Of a DNA stretch of 64,000 bases, positions 48,707 through 57,873 are shown in pieces. The first letter of the stretch is position 1. Each line of letters begins with the position of its first letter. A program made the position numbers and the translations under genes. Source of the stretch: Paenibacillus zeisoli (GTDB taxonomy: Bacteria > Bacillota > Bacilli > Paenibacillales > Paenibacillaceae); NCBI RefSeq assembly GCF_003994465.1, contig NZ_RZNX01000009.1:62001-126000 (forward strand). The letters are read 5' to 3'. The notes under the pieces were generated by a model that had not been told where the DNA came from, made no database searches, and saw only the letters and a list, made by a program, of their open reading frames with translations.

Positions 48707-51172
48707 TCATCCTAAGACAGAGACCTTTACTCCGTGCCCGGCCATTAACGGCACTTTAACAAACAGATGATTGCCCTGTCTGTCATAATACCATCCCGCC
48801 GTCTGCACCTCAAGATGCGAGAGACTCCGTGCCTCGTTCAATCCTTCGATCTTCTCTGGAATGAAGGATAATTGATGAATGGTGAACAATATCTCCCGTT
48901 CATTCCCTGAGCCCGAGATAGCCGCATAATCGTAACCTGCGCTGATCTCCATCACACCGTTACTTTCCAGAAAATCAACCTTCAGGCGGCTGAATTCGCC
49001 TGCCTCATATGCGTGTGTGATCCCATCATCTTCGTACAGTGTATATTCCCCCGTAACCGATTGCCCGGGATCAGTCCCAATTCCCTTACCATAGATATGA
49101 ACATTTAGATTTGTCCAAACCGCCCCTTCGGTATGCTGTAATCCGCTCGTCATCGGAATGACCGCACCGGATTTCACGAAGAGTGGAATTCTGTCTATTG
49201 CAGCGTGTGCTAAATGGTGGTAGCCTCCCTCGTGTCTGGACCCAGTCCAGTAATCGTACCAAACCCCTTCCGGCAAATAGACGGACCGGTGTTCTGCCCC
49301 TGGTCTGCAGATCGGGGCAACAAGCAATTGACCTCCAAGCAGGAATTGATCTGATAGGTTGAACGTCTGTCTGTCCTGCGGATATTCAAGCACCAGAGGC
49401 CGCATGACCGGGAGTCCGGTCTCGGCTGCTTCATGGAACAAGGTGTACATGTAAGGAAGCAAAGAATATCTCAGTTCGATAAATTTCCGGCAAATTTCCT
49501 CTACCTGCTCACCGAAAGACCAAGGCTCCTGTTTTCTCGATTCAATAGCGCTATGATTCCGGAAGAAGGGGGTAAATGCCCCCAGCTGTGTCCATCTGAC
49601 CAGCAGCTCTCCCGAAGCATGATGCATAAATCCTCCGACATCCGCCCCACAAAAGGCGACACCTGATAACCCCAAATTCATTCCCATCGCCATGAACATC
49701 TCCATGTGCTGCCAATAGCTGCGATTATCCCCGGTCCACACGGCTGCATATCGCTGAATTCCGGCGTATCCCGCACGTGTCAAGACAAAGGACCTCTCAC
49801 CCTGCAGCAGTGTATCCAGACCTTCCTTCGTCGCCTTACACATGAGCATTCCGTATAGATTGTGTAATTCTCCGTGAGTTCTCGGCTGGCCGTTGTTCCC
49901 GTGAAGAACTTCTTCATCCATGGTCTTCGTCGGAGAATTAAAGACACTTGGCTCATTCATGTCATTCCAGATCCCGCTGATCCCATGATCCACGTAGAAC
50001 TGGTGCAGAGCCCCCCACCATTCCCGGGTGCGCTCTTCTGTAAAATCTGGGAACATACTTGGACCCGGCCACACATGACCACGATACAATTCTCCGTCCG
50101 GAAGCTGGCAGAAGTGCCGCTCCGCTACCCCTTCTTCATATACCTTATAGCCTTCATCTATCTTGACACCGGGATTGACGACCGGAACAACACGCAGCCC
50201 CATTTGCGCAAGCTCGTTCATCATCCCTTCTGGATCAGGGAACTGCTCGGGATCAAATGAGAATACTTTGTAATTATCCATATAGTGGATATCCAGATAG
50301 ATGACATCACACGGAATCTCCTTTGCCCGGAACGTTCTGGCCAGCTCAAGCACTTCGTCCTGATTCATGTAGCTGAATCTGGACTGCTGGTAGCCCAGCG
50401 ACCACAGTGGAGGTATTTGCATTCGTCCCGTCAAGGCGGTATAAGAACTCACTACCTCGCGGAGACCCTCGCCCGCAATAATATATAAGTCCATCTCGCC
50501 ATCTATCGTCTCTACGTCGTAGTTATCGCCGGACTCCCGCATATCGACCGTCATTCTTCCGGGATGATCGATGAACAGACCCAGCGAGCTCTGCCCGGTA
50601 TGATGGATCAGCAGCGGAATCGACTGATAAAGTGATTCCATGTCCGGCACATGCGGATCAAGGATATCCGAGTTCCACATCGTATAGCGGTCACCACGCT
50701 TGTTCAAATACCCCGTCGTTTCTCCCAGCCCGAAGATGGCAGCTTCCTCCTTCATACCTCCCCGGCAGCGCAGACGTGATTCAGTATAACTGAATGAATA
50801 GTTTCCGCAGTCCAGATCTGATCCGTGCCTAATCTGAATAGATAACGTCTCTTTATCCAGGACCACATGAAATTCCCCTGTACGAATAATCAATTCCCGC
50901 TGATGATCCTTAATATCAAAGCCTTCCAGTGAACGCTGCGGAAGCAGCGCCTGAGACGGGACCATTTGAGCCGAATCTCCATGCAGCGAACAGGCCACTC
51001 TCAGTACTTGAGGCGAGACTCTCCAGAAGCTGAGATTCCCTCCTTTTCCACAGACCGTAAAACTCGCACCCGATTCATGAGAACTGCTGCCGGTCATGGG
51101 ACCCAGACTCCGGTATGCCTGTGTATCCTCTATTCCGATTTGATCCGGATGAATTTCCTCACTGGTGTGCAT
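48707..51172 (-). CDS. alpha-glucosidase, GH31 family
   Basis: Cytoplasmic exo-glucosidase, 821 residues. Nucleophile Asp404 is in GIWNDMNEPSVF and acid/base Asp482 in VWTGDNRSYW; the N-terminal beta-sandwich (residues 20-230) and C-terminal domains match GH31. ATG 51172 starts MHTSEEIHPDQ with AAGGAG upstream; the in-frame GTG at 51184 abuts that site. It is last in mdxE-mdxF-mdxG-GH13-GH31, so it should release glucose from imported maltodextrins or isomalto-oligosaccharides. Isomaltase versus maltase activity cannot be told from sequence. Confidence 0.93.
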   Translation of the reverse strand: MHTSEEIHPDQIGIEDTQAYRSLGPMTGSSSHESGASFTVCGKGGNLSFWRVSPQVLRVACSLHGDSAQMVPSQALLPQRSLEGFDIKDHQRELIIRTGEFHVVLDKETLSIQIRHGSDLDCGNYSFSYTESRLRCRGGMKEEAAIFGLGETTGYLNKRGDRYTMWNSDILDPHVPDMESLYQSIPLLIHHTGQSSLGLFIDHPGRMTVDMRESGDNYDVETIDGEMDLYIIAGEGLREVVSSYTALTGRMQIPPLWSLGYQQSRFSYMNQDEVLELARTFRAKEIPCDVIYLDIHYMDNYKVFSFDPEQFPDPEGMMNELAQMGLRVVPVVNPGVKIDEGYKVYEEGVAERHFCQLPDGELYRGHVWPGPSMFPDFTEERTREWWGALHQFYVDHGISGIWNDMNEPSVFNSPTKTMDEEVLHGNNGQPRTHGELHNLYGMLMCKATKEGLDTLLQGERSFVLTRAGYAGIQRYAAVWTGDNRSYWQHMEMFMAMGMNLGLSGVAFCGADVGGFMHHASGELLVRWTQLGAFTPFFRNHSAIESRKQEPWSFGEQVEEICRKFIELRYSLLPYMYTLFHEAAETGLPVMRPLVLEYPQDRQTFNLSDQFLLGGQLLVAPICRPGAEHRSVYLPEGVWYDYWTGSRHEGGYHHLAHAAIDRIPLFVKSGAVIPMTSGLQHTEGAVWTNLNVHIYGKGIGTDPGQSVTGEYTLYEDDGITHAYEAGEFSRLKVDFLESNGVMEISAGYDYAAISGSGNEREILFTIHQLSFIPEKIEGLNEARSLSHLEVQTAGWYYDRQGNHLFVKVPLMAGHGVKVSVLG

Positions 51173-51197
51173 GCGCCTCTCCACTCTCCTTATTTGT

Positions 51198-52937
51198 CTA
51201 TTGATTCAACCAGACTTTGAATTCATAGGCAGCCAGGATCTGCTCACAGATTCCATCCATTAGCTGCTTCTCACCACTGAAGACATCAACCCATCGTCCT
51301 TCCGCAAAAGATACTTGGACATTCGCTTGCTCAGATCCCGTATTCATCGCGACAATCAAGTGTTCATCTTCGTGCTGCCGCTCATAGACAAGAACCCTGG
51401 AACCCTTCTCGGCACTTTGAATTTGAAATGATCCATTAAATAGAGCAGCGTGCTCCCGGCGCAAAGCAATCATAGTCCGGTAAAATTCAAACAATTCCCG
51501 GTTCATCTTCTCCCGATCCCAGATCATCGGCCGGCGATTATCTGGATCAAACTCTCCGGCAAGGCCGATCTCATCTCCGTAATAAATGCTTGGAGCTCCG
51601 ATGTGTGTGAGCTGGAAGGTCGCTGCCAGCTTCATCCTGCGGATGTCGTCCTTGCACAGCGTTAGCAGCCGTACTGTATCATGGGTATCCAGATGATTGA
51701 ACGATGCCTCAGTTACTTGCTTGGGATAGCGGGCTATATAACCGCCGACTTTGGCTGCGAAGGAATAAGCATCATCATGTTCAAATACGAAGAAATCGAG
51801 AATCGCATTACATAGCGGATAATTCATCACACCGTCAAACTGATCCCCGAGCAGCCAGCTCATTCCGTCATGCCACACTTCCCCCAGAATATAGGCATCT
51901 GGTTTGACTTCCTTGACCACTTTGCGGAAATCCCGCCAGAAGGCATGATCCACCTCGTTGGCAACATCCAGACGCCACCCGTCGATATCGGTCTCCTCAA
52001 TCCAGTACCGCCCCAGCTTAAGAAAATAATCCTTGACCTCCGGATTCGCCGTATTGAGTTTGGGCATCGTTCTCTCAAATGCAAAAGTCTTGTAGGTAGG
52101 TATTCCCTCAATGACCTGCAGCGGCCATTCCTGTATATGGAACCAATCATAATACCTTGATTCCCTGCCCTTCTCTAACACATCCTGAAAGTATGGAAAG
52201 GTAAACCCGGAATGATTGAATACGCCGTCCAGTATGACGCGAATTCCCCTGGCGTGGCAGTCTTTGACCAAATCTCGCAGTGTTTCTTTTGTCCCAAAAT
52301 GCGGATCGATCCGGTAATAATCCTGTGTATCGTATTTATGATTGGTCGGTGATTCAAATATGGGGGTAAAATAAATCACGTTAACACCCAGCTCTGTTAA
52401 GTGGTCCAGATGATCGCGTACACCCTGTAAATCCCCTCCGAAGAAGTTATGATACTCTGGCTTGCCTCCCCACACTTCCGTCTGTTCCGGGTCATTGCTC
52501 ACATCCCCGTTGGCAAATCTCTCAGGAAAGATTTGATAGAATACCGATTCCTTCACCCACTCCGGCGGCGTATGAATATCAACGGGGTGCAGGTATGGGA
52601 ATTCGAACAGCCCCAGGTGCTCTGTTGGCGGGCTTTTGAGGAACCCTCTCTCCGTGAACCATACGCTCTCACTGCCTTCCGTCAGGAGGAAACCGTAGGA
52701 CAACCTTCCATACTTCGGATGTACCTCTGCCTGCCAATAGTCAAATAACTCATCACTGGACAAGTGCTTCATTTCGGCTTTTTGCATGTGAATCCATGGT
52801 TTACATTTATCCCCGTACAGCACCTCTACCGTAAGCCGGTCCCCTCTTCGCGTCCGTAGGCGCAAATGAACCGTTTGCCCATCATATCCATAAGCCCAGC
52901 AATCTCCGGGTCTATGATATACCGCTTCTTTTAACAT
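51198..52937 (-). CDS. neopullulanase/cyclomaltodextrinase-like GH13 enzyme
   Basis: Intracellular alpha-glucan hydrolase of 579 residues, GH13 subfamily 20. It has an N-terminal carbohydrate-binding domain of about 120 residues, then the (beta/alpha)8 barrel with region I DGVFNHSG, nucleophile Asp324 (DGWRLDVANEVD), acid/base Glu353 (LGEVWHDG) and Asp420 (DTHDTVRL). No signal peptide, consistent with action on imported dextrins. ATG 52937 has GGAGAG 5 nt upstream; the longer frame overlaps mdxG. Upstream mdxG is 50 bp away and the GH31 gene follows after 25 bp. Confidence 0.93.
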   Translation of the reverse strand: MLKEAVYHRPGDCWAYGYDGQTVHLRLRTRRGDRLTVEVLYGDKCKPWIHMQKAEMKHLSSDELFDYWQAEVHPKYGRLSYGFLLTEGSESVWFTERGFLKSPPTEHLGLFEFPYLHPVDIHTPPEWVKESVFYQIFPERFANGDVSNDPEQTEVWGGKPEYHNFFGGDLQGVRDHLDHLTELGVNVIYFTPIFESPTNHKYDTQDYYRIDPHFGTKETLRDLVKDCHARGIRVILDGVFNHSGFTFPYFQDVLEKGRESRYYDWFHIQEWPLQVIEGIPTYKTFAFERTMPKLNTANPEVKDYFLKLGRYWIEETDIDGWRLDVANEVDHAFWRDFRKVVKEVKPDAYILGEVWHDGMSWLLGDQFDGVMNYPLCNAILDFFVFEHDDAYSFAAKVGGYIARYPKQVTEASFNHLDTHDTVRLLTLCKDDIRRMKLAATFQLTHIGAPSIYYGDEIGLAGEFDPDNRRPMIWDREKMNRELFEFYRTMIALRREHAALFNGSFQIQSAEKGSRVLVYERQHEDEHLIVAMNTGSEQANVQVSFAEGRWVDVFSGEKQLMDGICEQILAAYEFKVWLNQ

Positions 52938-52987
52938 CAGATCTCTCCAGCTCCTTTTCATATTGCTGCTCAGAACTCCCGGCTCGG

Positions 52988-53827
52988 TCAGCCCTTCTCG
53001 GCTCCTGCCGTCAGCCCCTCCACCAAGAATCTCTGCAAGACAACAAACAATAGGGTGAGCGGAACGGCTACCAGAACGCAACCGGCAGCAAACAGCGTAA
53101 ATTCTGTTGCAAATTTACCTTGTACGATTTTGAAGAGTCCAACCGCAAGGGTCTGTTTCTCCGGTGTACTTAACACCATATTGGCAAATATAAAATCAAC
53201 AAAGCCGCCCGTGAACGAGGTTAGAGCAATAAAGACCAGCATCGGCTTGGACAGTGGAAGCATGATGCTTCGAAATACCGTGAAATGTCCGGCACCATCA
53301 ATCCGTGCAGCATCAATTAAACTTTGGGGAATCGTATCGAAGTAACTTTTTACATATAGAAAGCCCATTGGCGCTCCCGCCGAATAGACAAGAATTAACG
53401 AGAAGTGCGTGTCAAGCAGGTGGAGCTGCATCAGCAGAATATACACCGCAATCATACTCATAAAGCCAGGAAACATCCCGATTACCAGCAGACTAAGCAT
53501 CAGGTTCTTGCGCCCTCTGAATCTAAATTTGGAGAATACATAACCCGTGATAGTAACTAGGCAGGTGCTGAAGATCATGGTGAAGAAAGCAACTTTAAGT
53601 GTATTGACAAACCACTGGGCAAAGGGATACGTATCGAACAATTCTTTATAATGCTGAAGCGTAAAAGTTGTAGGGATCAATTGTTCACTGTACAATGCGG
53701 TTCCGGGCCTGAAGGAAGACATGACTACCCATAAAGCAGGGTAAATACAGGCTAAACCAACCAGGATCAGCCCCACATAACAAGCTAGATTTCCAATCTG
53801 GCTCTTTACTTTGGCTCCTGTTCTCAT
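52988..53827 (-). CDS. mdxG: maltodextrin ABC transporter permease, MalG/MdxG type
   Basis: CUT1 permease of 279 residues with six membrane segments and EAA loop DAARIDGAGHFTVFRSIMLPL. It overlaps mdxF by four bases (ATGA), indicating coupling. Neighbours are a maltodextrin-type binding protein and GH13/GH31 enzymes, which give the substrate. No ATPase gene is nearby, so a shared MsmX-like ATPase is inferred. Confidence 0.93.
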   Translation of the reverse strand: MRTGAKVKSQIGNLACYVGLILVGLACIYPALWVVMSSFRPGTALYSEQLIPTTFTLQHYKELFDTYPFAQWFVNTLKVAFFTMIFSTCLVTITGYVFSKFRFRGRKNLMLSLLVIGMFPGFMSMIAVYILLMQLHLLDTHFSLILVYSAGAPMGFLYVKSYFDTIPQSLIDAARIDGAGHFTVFRSIMLPLSKPMLVFIALTSFTGGFVDFIFANMVLSTPEKQTLAVGLFKIVQGKFATEFTLFAAGCVLVAVPLTLLFVVLQRFLVEGLTAGAEKG

Positions 53828-55134
53828 ATGTTAATCTCATCCTCCTTGAAGGCTTTGGTTCTTCGAATGTTCACAATGGCAAAGGATGCCACAAGGATGA
53901 AGATGAAAATCCCGATAATGGACGCAAAATTGTATTTACCGGTATCAATCGTCAATTTGTACAACCAGGTAATCAGAATATCTGTATCTCCGGCAGACTG
54001 ATAATCCGGATTTGCCGGGTTTCCGTTAGTCAATAGATAGATCAAATTGAAGTTGTTGATATTCCCTGCAAAGGACATGACCAGCAGCGGGCCAAATGAG
54101 AACATGACCGTTGGTAGTGTAATCGCTCTGAATTGCTGGAACGAGGTCGCTCCATCAATTTGAGCAGCTTCGTAATAATCTCGTGATATTGTAGAAAGAA
54201 TACCGATAACCATAAGCATCGTGATTGGAAAGCCGATCCAAACGTTCACCATAATCACGGTTAACTTGGCCCAGAACGGATCCGTCAGCCAAGGCAGATC
54301 GCTCAGGCCAAAGTAATTCAAGTATTGATTGATCGGTCCAAATTCCCCGTTGAACATATTGCGCATGATAAGCAGAGAAATGAACTGTGGAATGGCGTAG
54401 GGGATAATGAATAACGTCCGCCAAAATCCCTTAAGCCGGATTCCCCGTTTTTGCACCATCAAGGCTACACCAAAGCCCCCGATAAACGTGGTTAGCGTAG
54501 CGCAGATTGTCCAGACTGCGGTCCATAATACAACACCGAAGAACGTGTGGTTCCAAGCTTTTATCGTAAAAATGTCTTTGAAACCACCAAAACCAATCCA
54601 ATTCACAAGCTTTGCTGGCGGCAGGTAATTCGGGGACGAATAATTCGTGAACGCAAGGAAAATCATGAACAAAATCGGCATTACCGTGAAGAAAATTACC
54701 AGCAGGATAGGCATGGAAATGACCAGATGCGGAAAATGCTTGCCGGTGATACGCTGGCAGGTAGCTTTGAAATTCGGTGCTGCAGTGCCGCTCTCACGCA
54801 GCTTGCCTACAACATAAGCATCCCGAACGTTCATTACATAGACAACGAGCAGTACGAGGGCGGCCAGAAATACAACCATACCTTCAATCATAAGAAAGAT
54901 AGAATGGTCCCCCCGTACATTGACATACAATCTCCCCACCTTCTCCAGGTGATCCGCCCGTTCTCCAAGCGTTGTAATCCCCCAGATCGCCCTTGGAACA
55001 TACAGCGCAACACGGAGGGCAACCAAATGTACTATAAATAATAGAACTCCCTTTATTAACTGGCGATTATAAATTTGTCCAAGTCCCATCCCAATTAGCG
55101 ATAAAACCATCGCCCATTTTCGATGCTGGATCAT
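53824..55134 (-). CDS. mdxF: maltodextrin ABC transporter permease, MalF/MdxF type
   Basis: Large MalF-like permease of 436 residues. It has two extra N-terminal membrane segments (about 20-40 and 85-105), typical of MdxF, then six core segments with the EAA loop YEAAQIDGATSFQQFRAITLP. The length equals that of B. subtilis MdxF. It follows the binding-protein gene after 87 bp that contain a stem-loop. Confidence 0.93.
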   Translation of the reverse strand: MIQHRKWAMVLSLIGMGLGQIYNRQLIKGVLLFIVHLVALRVALYVPRAIWGITTLGERADHLEKVGRLYVNVRGDHSIFLMIEGMVVFLAALVLLVVYVMNVRDAYVVGKLRESGTAAPNFKATCQRITGKHFPHLVISMPILLVIFFTVMPILFMIFLAFTNYSSPNYLPPAKLVNWIGFGGFKDIFTIKAWNHTFFGVVLWTAVWTICATLTTFIGGFGVALMVQKRGIRLKGFWRTLFIIPYAIPQFISLLIMRNMFNGEFGPINQYLNYFGLSDLPWLTDPFWAKLTVIMVNVWIGFPITMLMVIGILSTISRDYYEAAQIDGATSFQQFRAITLPTVMFSFGPLLVMSFAGNINNFNLIYLLTNGNPANPDYQSAGDTDILITWLYKLTIDTGKYNFASIIGIFIFILVASFAIVNIRRTKAFKEDEINI

Positions 55135-55166
55135 TATGCCTCATCTCCCGTATGGCTAAAAGTGGG

Positions 55167-55203
55167 GACGTCATCCGAAGGAAAATGAACCCCGAATGAC
55201 GTC
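55167..55203 (-). promoter_or_regulatory. intercistronic stem-loop between mdxE and mdxF
   Basis: GACGTCAT (55167-55174) pairs with ATGACGTC (55196-55203); G-U pairs extend the stem inwards. No U-run follows. It resembles the hairpin between the binding-protein and permease genes of the lactose-side importer and probably sets the excess of binding protein over permease. Confidence 0.6.
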
Positions 55204-55221
55204 ATTCTGAAATAAAGGACA

Positions 55222-56523
55222 TTATTTATGCAGCGTCTTCATCCCTTCCTTCATGCTGTTAACTGCATTATCCAGCGTAGCCTTTGCATCATTTCCTTTC
55301 CAAATGAGTTCCAGCGCATTAGCCATTGGAGCCCACACCTGCTGCATCTCGAACAAGGTCGGCATAGCTACGGAATGTTTGAATTGTTCTATCGCTCCGG
55401 TTACCATTGGATTTGCCTTGATCGCAGGCTCATTCTCCATGCCCTTGCGAGCAGGAATAAATCCGGTCTTCTCAAAGTTCTTGAGCAGAGCTTCCTGGGT
55501 TGTAACATATCTTGCGAATAACTTAGCTGCATTCGGATACTTGGAGTAAGCACTTACATAATAGGCTTTGACACCAGCAAAGGTCTTAGGAATCTCTCCG
55601 TTCGGGAATTTAGGCAGAGGGATCATGCCAACTTCAAAAGGCAATTTAGAGAAGTTGCCGATGTTCCATACCCCATCCAGGTTGATCGCCAGCTTGCCTT
55701 CCTGGAACAAGGCCGTTTTCACATCCGTAGTTGCATCAGCAGCTTCCATAGGCAGGATTTCGCGCATGGATTGATAATATTTCATCGCTTCAACCGCTTC
55801 CGGGCTGTTCAGACCAATATCATTCGGGTCGGTATTGTCTTTGCCAAAAATATACGCTTTGAAGCCGGAGAAGAATGGAAATGCATAATACAAATTGTTC
55901 AGCTGCATCATAAATCCGTATTTTTTATTTTTGACATCTGTAAATTTCTTAGAGAAGCTGATGATATCATCCCAGCTGGCCAAATCACTTTCTTTTACCA
56001 GTTTCTTATTGTAGTACAAGGCATAGGTCTCCATATTTCTTGGATAACCGTACAGAATGCCATCCTTGGTCACCGCGTTCACCGCTGTTTCTTGAAATTC
56101 CTCCCGAGTCTGGGCCTCATAGAAATCATTCGGGAGTACAAATCCGCCGGCCACGGCCTCACTCAAATTATCATGCGGAAGCACCAGAACATCAGCACCA
56201 AGCCCTGCTGGACCGTCTGTTTTCATTTTTTTCATCTGCTCGGGTGCACCCTGCTCCTGAACCTGCACCGGTACTTTGTATTTATCGCTAAATTCCTTAG
56301 CTATTTCGTTCAGAAAAGGAACCCCGTCCTTGCCATCCCATACCAGCAGCTTGGCTCCCGGTTCGGGGGTCAGTTCTTCCTGCCCTTCGGCAGTTACTGC
56401 GGTCTGTTCTGTCTGACTCGTTTGCTTCACGGGGTTACCGCCATTCTCATTCCCTGAACAGCCTGCCAAACTAAACACAAGAATGATAGATAATAATAGG
56501 AAACTCCATTTCTTTGTCTTCAT
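55222..56523 (-). CDS. mdxE: maltodextrin-binding lipoprotein
   Basis: Extracellular solute-binding lipoprotein, 433 residues. The signal is MKTKKWSFLLLSIILVFSLAGC with the lipobox LAGC, so the mature protein starts at that Cys. The rest matches MalE-like proteins (LLVWDGKDGVPFLNEIAKEFSDKYKVPVQVQEQG) with aromatic-rich sugar-binding segments. ATG 56523 has AAGGGTGG 7 nt upstream, and the longer frame to 56565 is rejected. First gene of the mdx operon, preceded by LacI-type operator sites. Confidence 0.92.
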   Translation of the reverse strand: MKTKKWSFLLLSIILVFSLAGCSGNENGGNPVKQTSQTEQTAVTAEGQEELTPEPGAKLLVWDGKDGVPFLNEIAKEFSDKYKVPVQVQEQGAPEQMKKMKTDGPAGLGADVLVLPHDNLSEAVAGGFVLPNDFYEAQTREEFQETAVNAVTKDGILYGYPRNMETYALYYNKKLVKESDLASWDDIISFSKKFTDVKNKKYGFMMQLNNLYYAFPFFSGFKAYIFGKDNTDPNDIGLNSPEAVEAMKYYQSMREILPMEAADATTDVKTALFQEGKLAINLDGVWNIGNFSKLPFEVGMIPLPKFPNGEIPKTFAGVKAYYVSAYSKYPNAAKLFARYVTTQEALLKNFEKTGFIPARKGMENEPAIKANPMVTGAIEQFKHSVAMPTLFEMQQVWAPMANALELIWKGNDAKATLDNAVNSMKEGMKTLHK

Positions 56524-56554
56524 TAAATAACCACCCTTCAAATGATCGATTATA

Positions 56555-56572
56555 AGATGAAACATTTAATCA
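56555..56572 (-). promoter_or_regulatory. LacI-type operator site, mdxE proximal
   Basis: On the minus strand TGATTAAATGTTTCATCT matches the palindrome TGATTAAACGTTTAATCA seen at two other sites around the regulator, with three mismatches. It lies 32 bp upstream of mdxE, a position that would block transcription. Confidence 0.5.
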
Positions 56573-56654
56573 TACTACTTTTATGAAATTCTCTTTGTAT
56601 TTAAGAATCCAGACGAATGGATCACCTCCTTCATGGAATTTAGAATTTGAATTT

Positions 56655-56672
56655 TGATTAATCGTTTAATCA
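56655..56672. promoter_or_regulatory. LacI-type operator, upstream of mdxE
   Basis: TGATTAATCGTTTAATCA is an inverted repeat with 7-bp perfect arms (TGATTAA and TTAATCA) around TCGT. It lies 20 bp downstream of the regulator stop in the mdxE upstream region; looks like the classical binding site of a LacI-family protein. Confidence 0.65.
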
Positions 56673-56691
56673 TCTAGCAAAAAAATATAGG

Positions 56692-57720
56692 TTAACTATA
56701 TTTTTTGTATGGAATCGTGCTTTGGCGAACTGTGAGACTTACCGGAAGCACGACACTCCGTTTCATAGATGATTCGTTACCCTTAATTTGATCCAAAAGC
56801 ATCGATACCGCGATCTGCCCCTTACTCACAACATCCTGCTTGATTGTGGTCAATGAAGGAATCATGTAATGTGCATAAAAGATATCATCGAAGCCAACGA
56901 CTGAAATATCATTCGGGACATGGAGTCCGATATCATGCAGACCCCGGATCAGACCCATAGCGGTAACATCGGAAAAGGCAAAAATCGCGCTAATGCTCTC
57001 CTTAAATCCAACTATCTTCTGTGCCGCCTGATATCCGCCTTGTATGGAGGATGCCTGCTCAAATATAAGATTCGGATCGCTCTCTATGCCGGATTCTTTC
57101 ATAGCCCGCAAATAGCCCTGGTATCGGAGATAGTTAACCCCGCCCTCTTCCAGCTTTCCGGTAAGCACACCAATTGCTTCGTGGCCGAGTCCAATTAAGT
57201 GTTTGGTCCCCAAATATCCTCCAACCTCATCATCCAGATCTATTTGATACAAATCAGGATTAGTTAAATGGCTATCCAGAAAAACGCAAGGGATTCCCGT
57301 CTCTAATATTTTGCGGTATGCGTCTGACTGCTCATATCCACCAACTACGATCATTCCGTCCAAGTGGCGTTGACGTACAAATGAGAAGTCTTCGTCATCT
57401 TCAATACCTACCAGAATCACCTGCACTTCATGATGCCTAGCTCCATTCTCTACACCGCGAACAAGCTCCCAATAAAACAGATTATCCTGCAGCATCCCCT
57501 TCTCGATAAAAGGAACAACAATCGCAATGAGGTGTGAGTTCTTGTCCTTCAAGCTGCGCGCCGAAGCGCTCGGCACATATTGCTGCTCTTGTATGACTTG
57601 ATTCACTCTGCTGATCGTCTTGGCAGATACCCTCCCTGTTCCGTTGATGACATTCGACACGGTTGCGATGGATACGTTTGCAATTCTGGCAATGTCCTTG
57701 ATTGATACTTTATTGTTCAT
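56692..57720 (-). CDS. LacI-family transcriptional regulator of the maltodextrin genes
   Basis: Repressor of 342 residues: N-terminal HTH SIKDIARIANVSIATVSNVINGTGRV and hinge, then a periplasmic-binding-like effector domain. It lies directly upstream of mdxE, and matching operator sites occur before mdxE and before its own start (57735-57752), so it should repress the mdx genes and itself until a maltodextrin-derived inducer binds. B. subtilis MalR is a LacI member too but is not necessarily the orthologue. Confidence 0.9.
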   Translation of the reverse strand: MNNKVSIKDIARIANVSIATVSNVINGTGRVSAKTISRVNQVIQEQQYVPSASARSLKDKNSHLIAIVVPFIEKGMLQDNLFYWELVRGVENGARHHEVQVILVGIEDDEDFSFVRQRHLDGMIVVGGYEQSDAYRKILETGIPCVFLDSHLTNPDLYQIDLDDEVGGYLGTKHLIGLGHEAIGVLTGKLEEGGVNYLRYQGYLRAMKESGIESDPNLIFEQASSIQGGYQAAQKIVGFKESISAIFAFSDVTAMGLIRGLHDIGLHVPNDISVVGFDDIFYAHYMIPSLTTIKQDVVSKGQIAVSMLLDQIKGNESSMKRSVVLPVSLTVRQSTIPYKKYS

Positions 57721-57734
57721 GTTGGCTCCTAACT

Positions 57735-57752
57735 TGATTAAACGTTACATCA
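57735..57752. promoter_or_regulatory. LacI-type operator upstream of the regulator gene
   Basis: TGATTAAACGTTACATCA, with arms TGAT and ATCA and an AACGTT core, lies 15 bp upstream of the regulator ATG. It shares TGATTAA and ATCA with the sites near mdxE, supporting autorepression. Confidence 0.6.
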
Positions 57753-57821
57753 ATTAATTAGATTAAATCACTGAGATAAATAATTGTCAATTACTTTTTT
57801 GTAATTCCCCAAAGCCCATAC

Positions 57822-57857
57822 AAAAAACCCCGAATGATAAAGAGATCACCCGGGGGA
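57822..57857 (-). terminator. terminator after aspS
   Basis: CCCCCGGGTGAT and ATCATTCGGGG form the stem on the minus strand, followed by TTTTTTG. Confidence 0.9.
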
Positions 57858-57873
57858 TAAGTTAAATTATTAT

